DNA of 10,170 bases from Gaiella sp051003695 (lineage in GTDB: Bacteria; Actinomycetota; Thermoleophilia; Gaiellales; Gaiellaceae): assembly GCA_051003695.1 (NCBI GenBank), contig JBPCLB010000145.1:1-10170 (forward strand), read 5' to 3'. Each line of letters begins with the position of its first letter. The stretch's first letter is position 1. Below are positions 1-6,641 of the stretch, piece after piece. Both the position numbers and the translations under genes were made by a program. The notes under the pieces are model-generated. The model saw only the letters and a program-made list of their open reading frames with translations. It had not been told where the DNA came from and searched no databases.

Positions 1-1746
1 CTCCACGCGCAGCTCGTGAACATCTGTGAGGAGATGGGTCTCGCGATGATGCGGACGTCGTACTCGCCGATCTTCAGCGAGGGCCTCGACTTCTGCTGCC
101 TGATCCTCGATCGCGACGGTGAGCTCGTGGCGATGCAGAACCTGAACCCCGCGATGATGGGCCAGGCGCTCTACTCGGGGCGCTGGGTGATCGACGACCT
201 CGGCGCAGACTCGTTCGAGCCGGGAGACGTCGTCGTGCACAACGACCCCTACCGCGGCGGATCGCACATGCCGGAGCATTTGCTGATCACGCCCTTCTTC
301 CACGGCGGCGAGCTGCGGGGCTGGCTGTGCAACATCGCGCACGTCGCCGAGATCGGCGGCATGGCGCCCGGCTCGTTCTCCGCGAACGCGACCGAGGTCT
401 ACCAGGAGGGCCTCCGACTGCCGCCGGTCAAGCTCTTCCGCCGCGGTGAGCCCGTGCAGGACGTCTGGCGGATCCTGCTCGCCAACCACCGCACGCCCGA
501 CCACTCGTGGGGCGACTTCAACGCGATCGTCGGCTCTTTGCGGGTCGGGCTCCGCCGGCTGGAGGCGCTGTACGACGAGCACGGCGCCGAGCGCATCGAG
601 TCTTCCGTGCCCGCGCTCTTCGACTACGCGGAGCAGTGGATCCGGCGCGACATCGCCGGGCTCCCGGACGGGATGTACTCCGGCGAGGACTGCCAGGAGG
701 ACGATGGGTTCGAACAGCGCAGCTACTGGCTGCGTGTGGATCTCACGATCGACGGGGACCACATGATCGTCGACTGGACCCGCACCGACCCGCAGGCGCG
801 CGGCGCCATCAATGCGCCCTACCCCGTCACCGCGTCCGCAACGTACGCCGGGATCTTCCAGGTGATCGGCAGCGGCGCGCCGATCAACGCCGGGGCAATC
901 CGGCCGATCGACATCGTCGCCCCGCCGGGCACCTTGGTGAACGTCCGCCACCCGGGCGCGTGCGTCGGCGGCCAGACCGAGCTGCAACCGCGGATCGTCG
1001 ATCTGATCCAGGGACGCGTGCTCAGCCAGGTCGCGCCCGAGCGCTGTGCGGCCGCCTCGGGCGGGACGTCGGGCAACTTCCTCTTCGGCGGCGTCCACCC
1101 GCGGACGGGGCAGTACTACACGCACTACCACTTCGAGGGCAACGGCTGGGGCGGCCGGGCCCGGACTGACGGGAACGATTGCCAGATCTGCCCGCACGGG
1201 AACTGCCGCAACACGCCCGTCGAGGTCTTCGAGACACGGTACCCCTGGTTCACGGAGTGCTATCGCCTCAACGACGACGCCGGTGGGCCGGGACGCACGC
1301 GGGGTGGGCTGGGGATCACGAGGTTGCTCCACGTCGAGGCGGACGAGATCGTCGTGAGTGCGCTCTGCGACCGCTCCAAGGTCTCACCCTGGGGCGTGCA
1401 CGGCGGCCACCACGGCGACCGGCTCGCCTACCTGGTACGAACGGCCGGCTCGGACGGGTTCCGGACGTTCTCGGAGGCGTTCGGGACGCCGAGCGACACG
1501 AAGTTCTCGAACGTGCGGCTCCGGCGCGGCGACGTCGTGATGCTGCGTTCGCCGTCCGGCGGCGGTTACGGGCCGCCGTGGGAGCGGCCACCGGAGCACG
1601 TCGCCGCGGACGTCGGGGAGGGCTACGTCACACGAGAGAGCGCCTCGACCCGGTACGGCGTCGTCGTCCGAAAGGACGGCAGCGTCGACCCGGAGGGCAC
1701 GCTCCGCGCGAGGACCGAGCTGAGGTCGGGCGATGGCCTGGGTTGA
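1..1746 (+). CDS. hyuB: Hydantoinase B/oxoprolinase-family subunit (HyuB-like), 5' end outside window
   Basis: The reading frame is open from base 1, so the start codon lies left of the window; 581 residues are visible. Family hallmarks seen are HNDPYRGGSHMPEH near visible residues 80-93, HGNCRNTPVEVFETRYP, the Gly-rich GGPGRTRGGLG, and a C-terminal GGGYGPPWERPPEHVAADV followed by a YGVV segment. In known relatives (N-methylhydantoinase, 5-oxoprolinase, acetophenone and acetone carboxylases) this subunit works with a HyuA-type ATPase subunit to hydrolyse or carboxylate a cyclic amide or ketone, using ATP. HyuA is not in the window and would be expected just upstream. Probably only a few dozen N-terminal residues are missing, because the visible EEMGLAMMRTSYSP segment normally lies near the start of the family. 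An unusual Cys cluster (C-Q-I-C-P-H-G-N-C) lies at 1180-1206. The stop overlaps the start of the next gene by 14 bases. The family is secure; the substrate is not known. Confidence 0.93.
   Translation, partial: LHAQLVNICEEMGLAMMRTSYSPIFSEGLDFCCLILDRDGELVAMQNLNPAMMGQALYSGRWVIDDLGADSFEPGDVVVHNDPYRGGSHMPEHLLITPFFHGGELRGWLCNIAHVAEIGGMAPGSFSANATEVYQEGLRLPPVKLFRRGEPVQDVWRILLANHRTPDHSWGDFNAIVGSLRVGLRRLEALYDEHGAERIESSVPALFDYAEQWIRRDIAGLPDGMYSGEDCQEDDGFEQRSYWLRVDLTIDGDHMIVDWTRTDPQARGAINAPYPVTASATYAGIFQVIGSGAPINAGAIRPIDIVAPPGTLVNVRHPGACVGGQTELQPRIVDLIQGRVLSQVAPERCAAASGGTSGNFLFGGVHPRTGQYYTHYHFEGNGWGGRARTDGNDCQICPHGNCRNTPVEVFETRYPWFTECYRLNDDAGGPGRTRGGLGITRLLHVEADEIVVSALCDRSKVSPWGVHGGHHGDRLAYLVRTAGSDGFRTFSEAFGTPSDTKFSNVRLRRGDVVMLRSPSGGGYGPPWERPPEHVAADVGEGYVTRESASTRYGVVVRKDGSVDPEGTLRARTELRSGDGLG
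1722..1726 (+). promoter_or_regulatory. Ribosome binding site for the 74-residue HyuB-coupled protein
   Basis: GAGGT lies seven bases upstream of the ATG at 1733, inside the last codons of the HyuB-like gene. It supports that ATG as a real start translated from the same message. Confidence 0.5.
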
Positions 1747-1957
1747 TCGCGAGGTCGCCTGGCACGACCTCGCCGTGGAGTACTGCGATGTGACCGGTCA
1801 GCTGCTGCCGAGGCGCTACTGGTCGTTCGACGTGGACGGCCGCGTGCTGAGGGCGGCGCACCCGAGGTACGAGCGGCTCTACCTCGAGTACGTGCTACCT
1901 CGGATGGGGGCGGCCCGGGCTCAGGAGTCGGGCGGGTCGACGCGCACTACCTCGTAG
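1733..1957 (+). CDS. Small protein coupled to HyuB, possibly a gamma-subunit-like accessory
   Basis: A 74-residue protein that starts inside the end of the HyuB-like gene (14-base overlap) behind a GAGGT ribosome binding site, which implies translational coupling. It contains YCDVTGQLLPRRYWSFDV, then a DG turn, then RYERLYLEYVLPR. No signal peptide or membrane segment is seen. Acetone and acetophenone carboxylase systems, and some hydantoinase operons, have a small third subunit, often with a Cys-rich zinc ribbon. The spacing here resembles such a two-knuckle module, but only one Cys remains (in YCDVTG). The gamma-subunit idea is therefore an inference from position and a loose resemblance. 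Its last 37 bases overlap tail-to-tail with the end of the minus-strand lactonase-like gene. Confidence 0.7.
   Translation: MAWVDREVAWHDLAVEYCDVTGQLLPRRYWSFDVDGRVLRAAHPRYERLYLEYVLPRMGAARAQESGGSTRTTS
1862..1903. repeat. Nested inverted repeat with two alternative stems
   Basis: CCGAGGTA (1862-1869) is complementary to TACCTCG at 1880-1886 (7-bp stem, 10-base loop) and also to TACCTCGG at 1896-1903 (8-bp stem, 26-base loop). It lies within the small plus-strand gene. For the minus-strand operon it begins 17 bases past the stop codon, where a transcript end would be expected. No T-tract follows. It could be a weak terminator or simply codon coincidence in the Arg-Tyr/Tyr-Leu rich stretch. Confidence 0.3.
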
Positions 1958-3897
1958 GGCTCGAGCTCGAGCGCAAGGTCGCCGTCCGCCTCACTGCGCT
2001 CCGACTCGCTGCGGAAGGCAGCGGGCTCGGCGCCGGCGCGCTCGGCGGTCGCCTCGTTCAGCCGTCGCAGGGCGAACAGGCCCTGCAGCGGCCCGACAAC
2101 GACATCTTGCGCGTGCGCCGTCAGGTTGGCGACGAGCAGACACACCCGACCTTCGTCGTCGCGAACGGCGAGGCCGACCGCCGTGAGCGGGTCGGCCGAG
2201 TCACACTCGAGCGCCTCTTGCCCCCTCCAGCCGGCGACATCTGCAAGAGGGTGGTAGAGCGGAAATGCCTCACCGGCAAGCGAGCGGAACCTCTCGGGCA
2301 GCTCGGAGCCGGCCGCGCGCTCGACGACACCGCGCCACCCGGTCGACTCGTAGTACGTGACCGAAGCTGCGCCCGCCTCCGAGAGGTACTTGAGGCTGCC
2401 GGCCGTCCACGCAGCGCCGCAGAGCGCCGACTGGCGCACGTCGACCGAATCCGGCAGCTCTCCAGCGGGCGTCGGCGGCGGGTCTCCCGCGGCGTGGAAG
2501 TTGTAGCGTCGACGAAGGGTGATCGGCGAGACGATGACGGGCTTCCCGCCGGCGATCGCATGTGCGCTCCGCAGCGTCTCGGCCTGGGCGTCGAGACTTT
2601 CCATCACGTCGACGTCCGTGAAGGCGTGGATCTGCGGCGACAGGGAGTAACAGATGCCATCCCAGGTGGCGTGATCGGGACGCGTCCGGTTGAGCTCGGT
2701 GAAGTAGATCTCCGTGCCACCGATGAACGACGTTCCCGGCAGCGACCGGCCGAGTGCGTCCCGCACGAGGTCGACGAGCTCCGCCGGCGTCGTCTCCTCC
2801 GCGGTCGCCGTGCGGGCGCCGGACAGCGTGACGAGCACCCTGTCGACGGGCGGGCCTGCCGCGAGGGCATCCGCCACAGCCGAGACCGATGAGGTGTGCT
2901 CACCGCGGAGCATCAGCGCGACCTCGAGCGCGGCGCCGATCCGCTGCGCGGTTTCCTGCGCCGATGCGAGCGCCGGAGCCCAGTCATCGCGGTCGAGGCG
3001 CACCTCGACGCGCAGGTGGCCCGGCGCAAGGCCTCCGAGCAGCGCGGCCTCGTGGTCGCCGGGCCGGTGGCCGTCCCGGTCGGCGCCGAGGCCGACCGGC
3101 GGCACCCTGGCGCCTGTCGGGGCGCCTATCGAAAGCCGGACAGGCCCCGTCGCGACCGCCGCGACCGGCACCTCGACGGGCGTCACGACGAGGCGCTGGC
3201 GTACCCCCTGCCCGGCCTCGAGCGGCGCCGGCCGGCCAAGCCCGATCGGGGTCGAGTACGTCTTGAAGTTGGCGTCGCTCCAGTTGCGGTGATCCTCGGT
3301 CTCCCACAGGTCGCCCTCGAACTCGAGCAGCAGTCTGCCACCGCCCGTCAACTCGACCTCGAGCCGGTCGAATGCCGAAAACAGCGCGCGGTAGGCGCCG
3401 TCGACGAATCCCTGTGCGCCGATCAGGTCCGGGAACGAGCTCGCGAGCTCACCGGCCGGCGTGTGCGCGGTGAATCGCGCGCCCGCCGTCTCGCGCCACG
3501 GATGGTGCACGCAGATGCCGATCCGGTTGTACGGGAACCCCTGCTCCGCCTTGCCGTCGAAGACGAACTCGACACGACCGCTTTCGTCGCCGGCGATCGT
3601 GCCGTGCCATGAGAAGTCGACCCCCGGGCGGGCGTGTCGGGCGTCGAACTCGAGCCGAAACCCACCGCCCCACTCCTCCAGCTCGAGTCCGGTGACGACC
3701 CCGGGCACCGTATCCCAGTCCACGTCGCGCACGGCCGTGTAGATGCGCCGCACGAGCTCCGTGCCGCCGATCCTGAGGTAGCGCAGGTCGATGCCGTCGA
3801 GCAGCATCGTCACGGGGCCTGCCCGCAACGTTCTCATATTGGATAACGGAGCCTCGGTCCCGTGCAGCCGCCGCAAGCGGTCGGGTGAAAAGGTCAT
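1921..3897 (-). CDS. Three-domain D-apionate lactonase-like protein
   Basis: 658 residues. The start at 3897 is fixed by a full AAGGAGG site six bases upstream and by a 4-base ATGA overlap with the preceding gene. The layout resembles the D-apionate lactonase (ApnL) family of D-apiose catabolism, which hydrolyses a sugar-acid lactone. It has an N-terminal beta-rich domain (about 1-250; RIGICVHHPWRE near 125, EDHRNWSDANFKTYSTPIGL near 201-220), a TIM-barrel-like middle (about 255-550; GGTEIYFTELNRTRP near 393, YSLSPQIHAFTD near 417, TYYESTGWRG near 514) and a C-terminal beta domain (about 560-658). E395, E401 and E517 sit where barrel hydrolases carry catalytic acids; this is inference. No signal peptide is seen, so it is probably cytoplasmic. 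It shares an operon with a hydroxyacid dehydrogenase. I recognise the family from memory of motifs. No other known apiose-pathway gene (apiose dehydrogenase, ApnO, OiaK/OiaX) is in view, so the true substrate may be a different aldonolactone. Confidence 0.85.
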   Translation of the reverse strand: MTFSPDRLRRLHGTEAPLSNMRTLRAGPVTMLLDGIDLRYLRIGGTELVRRIYTAVRDVDWDTVPGVVTGLELEEWGGGFRLEFDARHARPGVDFSWHGTIAGDESGRVEFVFDGKAEQGFPYNRIGICVHHPWRETAGARFTAHTPAGELASSFPDLIGAQGFVDGAYRALFSAFDRLEVELTGGGRLLLEFEGDLWETEDHRNWSDANFKTYSTPIGLGRPAPLEAGQGVRQRLVVTPVEVPVAAVATGPVRLSIGAPTGARVPPVGLGADRDGHRPGDHEAALLGGLAPGHLRVEVRLDRDDWAPALASAQETAQRIGAALEVALMLRGEHTSSVSAVADALAAGPPVDRVLVTLSGARTATAEETTPAELVDLVRDALGRSLPGTSFIGGTEIYFTELNRTRPDHATWDGICYSLSPQIHAFTDVDVMESLDAQAETLRSAHAIAGGKPVIVSPITLRRRYNFHAAGDPPPTPAGELPDSVDVRQSALCGAAWTAGSLKYLSEAGAASVTYYESTGWRGVVERAAGSELPERFRSLAGEAFPLYHPLADVAGWRGQEALECDSADPLTAVGLAVRDDEGRVCLLVANLTAHAQDVVVGPLQGLFALRRLNEATAERAGAEPAAFRSESERSEADGDLALELEPYEVVRVDPPDS

Positions 3898-4946
3898 GGG
3901 GAACCTCCTTGTCGGCCGGCGAAACGGGCGAGCTTCGCGGTGAAGAGCGGGTTGTCGACTACGTCGTGGTTGACGAGCTCGGGCGGCACGCGACCGGAGG
4001 CAACCGCCAAGAGCGAGTCGCACGCGTCGCTGACGCAGCCGCGCAGGAGCTCGTCGGTGTAGCCGAGCGAGTGCGGCGCGCCGACGACGTTCGGCAGCTC
4101 GAGCAGCGGATCGTCGGCAGGCAGAGGCTCCGGATCCACCACGTCGACGCCGGCGCCCGCCAGGCGCCCGTCGCGAAGCGCCTCGACGAGCGCCTGCTGG
4201 TCCACGATCGCTCCACGTGCGACGTTGACGAGAAATGCCGTCGGCTTCATCAGCGCCATGCGCCGGGCGTCGAGGAGTCCGCGCGTCTCGCCGGTGAGCG
4301 GGCAGGCGACGACGACGACATCCGCCTCGGCCAGCAGCGTCTCGAGCGACACGTATGAGACTCCGCGTCCGGCGACCGCCGTGCGCTGTGTGACGAGGAC
4401 GTTCATCTGCCACGGCTCGAGCAGGCGCACCACCTCGCGCCCGATGCGGCCGTAGCCGATGACGCCGAGCGTCCGTCCCGTGAGCCCGGTGCCCGTCGGC
4501 GCAAAGCGCCCCTCCCCCCACTGGCTCTCGTGGAGAGCCTGGTCGCGCTCGCGCAGACGGTGCGCGAGCGCTAGCACGAGGGTCGCAGCGGCGGAAGCCA
4601 TCGGACGCGTGACGCCGCCCGGGGTGATCGTGACGGCGATGCCCCTGTCCGTGCACGCCGCTATGTCCACGAAGTCGAGACCGACGCCGTGACGTGCGAG
4701 CACCGCGAGCCGGTCGACTCCCTCCACGCTCTCCGCGGTCACCGGCGCAGAAAAGTGGTAGAGGCCGTCGATGCCCGCCAGGAGCTCCGGGGTGAGCGGC
4801 CGCGCATCCTCCGCGAGAAACGTCCACTCGACCCCGTCGACCTCGAGCGCCGCGAGGTCGAACGGCGCGAACACGAGCGTCCCGTCGGGGCGGCGAATGT
4901 CGCGGGTGACACCGATGCGGAATGGCTCGTGGCGGTCGGTAAGCAT
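3894..4946 (-). CDS. D-isomer-specific 2-hydroxyacid dehydrogenase
   Basis: 350 residues from the ATG at 4946. The substrate domain (RHGVGLDFVDI near 85-95) surrounds a nucleotide domain with GVIGYGRIG (G164-x-G-x-x-G169). The catalytic Arg-Glu-His set is present: R244 in NVARGAIVD, E273 in VDPEP, H292 in APHSLGYTDE. The family interconverts 2-keto acids and D-2-hydroxyacids with NAD(P)H (glyoxylate/hydroxypyruvate reductase, phosphoglycerate dehydrogenase). The acidic residue that usually ends beta-2 for NAD is absent (VLVTQRTA), which hints at NADP(H). No regulatory ACT domain is present, so it is not a long-form serine-pathway enzyme. An upstream ATG at 4988 would add 14 residues but overlaps the divergent ridA start, and those residues look unlike the family. 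The start at 4946 has only a distant GGGAGA. It is first in an operon with the lactonase-like gene (ATGA overlap), so a hydroxyacid or 2-keto acid from that pathway is the likely substrate. Confidence 0.93.
   Translation of the reverse strand: MLTDRHEPFRIGVTRDIRRPDGTLVFAPFDLAALEVDGVEWTFLAEDARPLTPELLAGIDGLYHFSAPVTAESVEGVDRLAVLARHGVGLDFVDIAACTDRGIAVTITPGGVTRPMASAAATLVLALAHRLRERDQALHESQWGEGRFAPTGTGLTGRTLGVIGYGRIGREVVRLLEPWQMNVLVTQRTAVAGRGVSYVSLETLLAEADVVVVACPLTGETRGLLDARRMALMKPTAFLVNVARGAIVDQQALVEALRDGRLAGAGVDVVDPEPLPADDPLLELPNVVGAPHSLGYTDELLRGCVSDACDSLLAVASGRVPPELVNHDVVDNPLFTAKLARFAGRQGGSP
3904..3910 (-). promoter_or_regulatory. Strong ribosome binding site for the lactonase-like gene
   Basis: On the minus strand the sequence reads AAGGAGGTTCCCCATG: a full-length Shine-Dalgarno match six bases before the ATG at 3897, inside the end of the dehydrogenase gene. 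It rules out the much longer open frame that continues upstream, and suggests efficient re-initiation. Confidence 0.8.
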
Positions 4947-4986
4947 GCCGTATGATCGATTCTCCCAGAGGACCGGAGGTGAGTGC
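4947..4986. promoter_or_regulatory. Divergent intergenic region between dehydrogenase and ridA
   Basis: This 40-base gap must carry the start signals for two outward operons. On the plus strand TATGAT (4951-4956) matches five of six bases of a -10 box and sits 30 bases before the ridA ATG; no convincing -35 is seen. The palindromes GCATGC (4943-4948) and ATCGAT (4955-4960) are here. Promoter assignment is by eye. Confidence 0.35.
4975..4981 (+). promoter_or_regulatory. Ribosome binding site of ridA
   Basis: GGAGGTG lies five to seven bases before the ATG at 4987 and fixes that start over the longer open frame reaching back to 4771. Confidence 0.7.
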
Positions 4987-5376
4987 ATGACCGAGCGCGT
5001 CGTCGTCGGAGAGCTGCCGGTCGGTGGTCAAGAGGCGCTCATCTCGAGCGCCGTCCGGTGGGGTGACCTGCTCTTTCTCTCCGGGCGGGCGCCGATCGAC
5101 ACGACCACGATGGAGGTGGTCTCGACCGACTTCGGCGCTCAGGCCCAGAACGTCCTCGACCAGATCATGGCCTCGCTCGCGGAAGCCGGCTCGGCCCCGG
5201 AGCACGTGCCCCGGGTGCAGTGCTACCTCCTGCGCGCGGAGCACTTCGGTGCGTGGAACTCCCTCTGGGCGGAGTACTTCCCGGCGCCGCGACCCGTGCG
5301 CACCACGATCGTGACCGGGTTCACCGTGCCGGGCATGTTGATCGAGGTCGAGGTGACGGCGGGAATCCCGTCTTGA
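4987..5376 (+). CDS. ridA: RidA-family enamine/imine deaminase
   Basis: 129 residues, the usual length of a YjgF/YER057c/UK114 (RidA) subunit, which forms trimers in the cytoplasm. Known members hydrolyse reactive 2-aminoacrylate and other 2-imino acids to 2-keto acids and ammonia. The key arginine that binds the carboxylate is R105 in PRPVRTT, and the acidic residue near the C-terminus is present in LIEVEV (E120/E122). The start has a GGAGGTG site. Its TGA overlaps the TTG start of the next gene, a DadA-like FAD enzyme whose immediate products would be 2-imino acids. This RidA therefore probably clears the imine made by its partner. It could be a subgroup (Rid1-7) specialised for that role; subgroup not determined. 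Confidence 0.93.
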   Translation: MTERVVVGELPVGGQEALISSAVRWGDLLFLSGRAPIDTTTMEVVSTDFGAQAQNVLDQIMASLAEAGSAPEHVPRVQCYLLRAEHFGAWNSLWAEYFPAPRPVRTTIVTGFTVPGMLIEVEVTAGIPS

Positions 5377-6641
5377 GGGCCGTCATCGTCGGGGGCGGCA
5401 TCTCCGGGCTCTGCTGCGCCTACTACCTCCGGCGCCGAGGCGTGGACGTGACCATCGTGGACGGCTCCCACATCGGCGCTCGCACCGCGTCGTCATGGGG
5501 CAACGGCGGCTGGATCGCCCCTGCCCAGGCCGGGCCGCTGCCCGAGCCCGGGCTCACGATCCACGGTCTACGGGCGCTGCTCAACCAAGACTCGGCGCTC
5601 TACTTCCGGCCCAGCTACCTGCCTCGCCTCACCCCGTGGCTGCTGCGGTTCTGGACGTACTGTAACCAGCGGGACTACGACGCGGGCACCGCAGCGCTCG
5701 CAGCGCTCGGCAAACGGTCGTTCGAGCTCGTGGACGGCATGGTCGACGACGGGATCGAGTTCGACCTGTGGAAGCTCGGCATGGTCTGCGCGACATCGAG
5801 GCCCGAGGAGGCGCGCAAAGTGCTGCGCAGCCTCGAGGGGATGCGGAAGCACGGGTACGAGCTGCCCGACGACATCCTCGGCGAGGAGGAGATCAGGGCG
5901 CTCGAGCCATCACTCACCGACCGCGTCAAGGCGGGCTTCCACCTCACCGAGCAATGGAACGTGAAGGCGGACACGCTAGTCGCGGGCCTCGGCGCCAAGC
6001 TCCGTGCGATGGGCGTGGGGATCGTCGAGGGCGCCGAGGTCACCGGCTTCGATCGCACCGACACGACGGTGCGTGCAGTGCGGACAGGCGCGGGCGAGAT
6101 CGCCGGCGACCACTTCGTGCTCGCCGCGGGATCCTGGACGACGCCGCTCGTCCGGAAGCTCGGTCTCAGGATCCCCATGGAACCGGGCAAGGGCTACTCC
6201 TTCCTGCTCAAGCCGAAGGTGATGCCGAGGCACGGCATTCTCTTCGCCGACATCCACGCCGGCGTGACCCCACTCGGCGACCGCGTACGGATCGGTGGCA
6301 CGATGGAATTTTCCGGCTACGACCTCGCGGTCGACCAGCGGCGCATCTCGAACCTGTTCACCCTCGCCCGGGAGTACCTCGAGCTCGAGCAGCCCGACTA
6401 CGAGGAGCCGTGGGCGGGTCTTCGGCCGATGACCGTCGACGGGTTGCCGATCCTCGACTGGGCGCAGCCGTACCGGAACGCCTACGTGGCGACGGGCTAC
6501 TCGATGCTCGGCATGACGGTTTCGCCGCCGGCCGGCGAGGCGATGGCCGAGATGATCACCACCGGTACGCGCCCGGCTCTGTTCGAGCCGTTTCGGATCG
6601 ACCGCTTCGCGAAGCGGATCGTCCGACGCGCGAGGCGATAG
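5373..6641 (+). CDS. DadA-like FAD-dependent amino-acid dehydrogenase/oxidase
   Basis: 422 residues from a TTG at 5373 that overlaps the ridA stop (TTGA). The start is set by the Rossmann motif MRAVIVGGGISG that should open the protein. Upstream in-frame sequence is the shadow of ridA. DAO/DadA-family features: GGGISG (7-12), NGGWIAPAQAG (44-54) resembling the DadA substrate segment, AAGSW (251-255), WAGLRPMTVDGLPI (347-360) and the FAD-closing GYSMLG (375-380). Known relatives oxidise D-amino acids, glycine or D-hydroxyproline to imino acids and pass electrons to quinone or oxygen. No transmembrane helix is seen, but the basic C-terminus (RFAKRIVRRARR) could favour membrane contact (inference). 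Coupling to ridA supports an imine-forming reaction. The exact substrate is unknown; sarcosine or other secondary amines are alternatives. Confidence 0.9.
   Translation: MRAVIVGGGISGLCCAYYLRRRGVDVTIVDGSHIGARTASSWGNGGWIAPAQAGPLPEPGLTIHGLRALLNQDSALYFRPSYLPRLTPWLLRFWTYCNQRDYDAGTAALAALGKRSFELVDGMVDDGIEFDLWKLGMVCATSRPEEARKVLRSLEGMRKHGYELPDDILGEEEIRALEPSLTDRVKAGFHLTEQWNVKADTLVAGLGAKLRAMGVGIVEGAEVTGFDRTDTTVRAVRTGAGEIAGDHFVLAAGSWTTPLVRKLGLRIPMEPGKGYSFLLKPKVMPRHGILFADIHAGVTPLGDRVRIGGTMEFSGYDLAVDQRRISNLFTLAREYLELEQPDYEEPWAGLRPMTVDGLPILDWAQPYRNAYVATGYSMLGMTVSPPAGEAMAEMITTGTRPALFEPFRIDRFAKRIVRRARR

Noticed and set aside
1959..1972. Perfect 14-base palindrome GCTCGAGCTCGAGC as an operator or terminator.
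   Set aside because: It encodes a Leu/Glu repeat with the favoured codons CTC and GAG; a similar run appears at 6377-6388 in another gene, so it is probably codon bias.
2107..2892. Plus-strand 261-codon open frame opposite the lactonase-like gene.
   Set aside because: Composition is Arg-rich and shadow-like with no family motif; the minus-strand protein has recognisable motifs throughout.
3898..5244. Upstream 448-codon extension of the lactonase-like frame (total 1107 codons).
   Set aside because: The extension is an Arg/Ala-rich shadow of the D-2-hydroxyacid dehydrogenase; a perfect AAGGAGG site and the ATGA overlap place the start at 3897.
5220..5372. Upstream extension of the DadA-like frame by 51 codons.
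   Set aside because: It lies within ridA and precedes a Rossmann motif that should be N-terminal; the TTG at 5373 fits.
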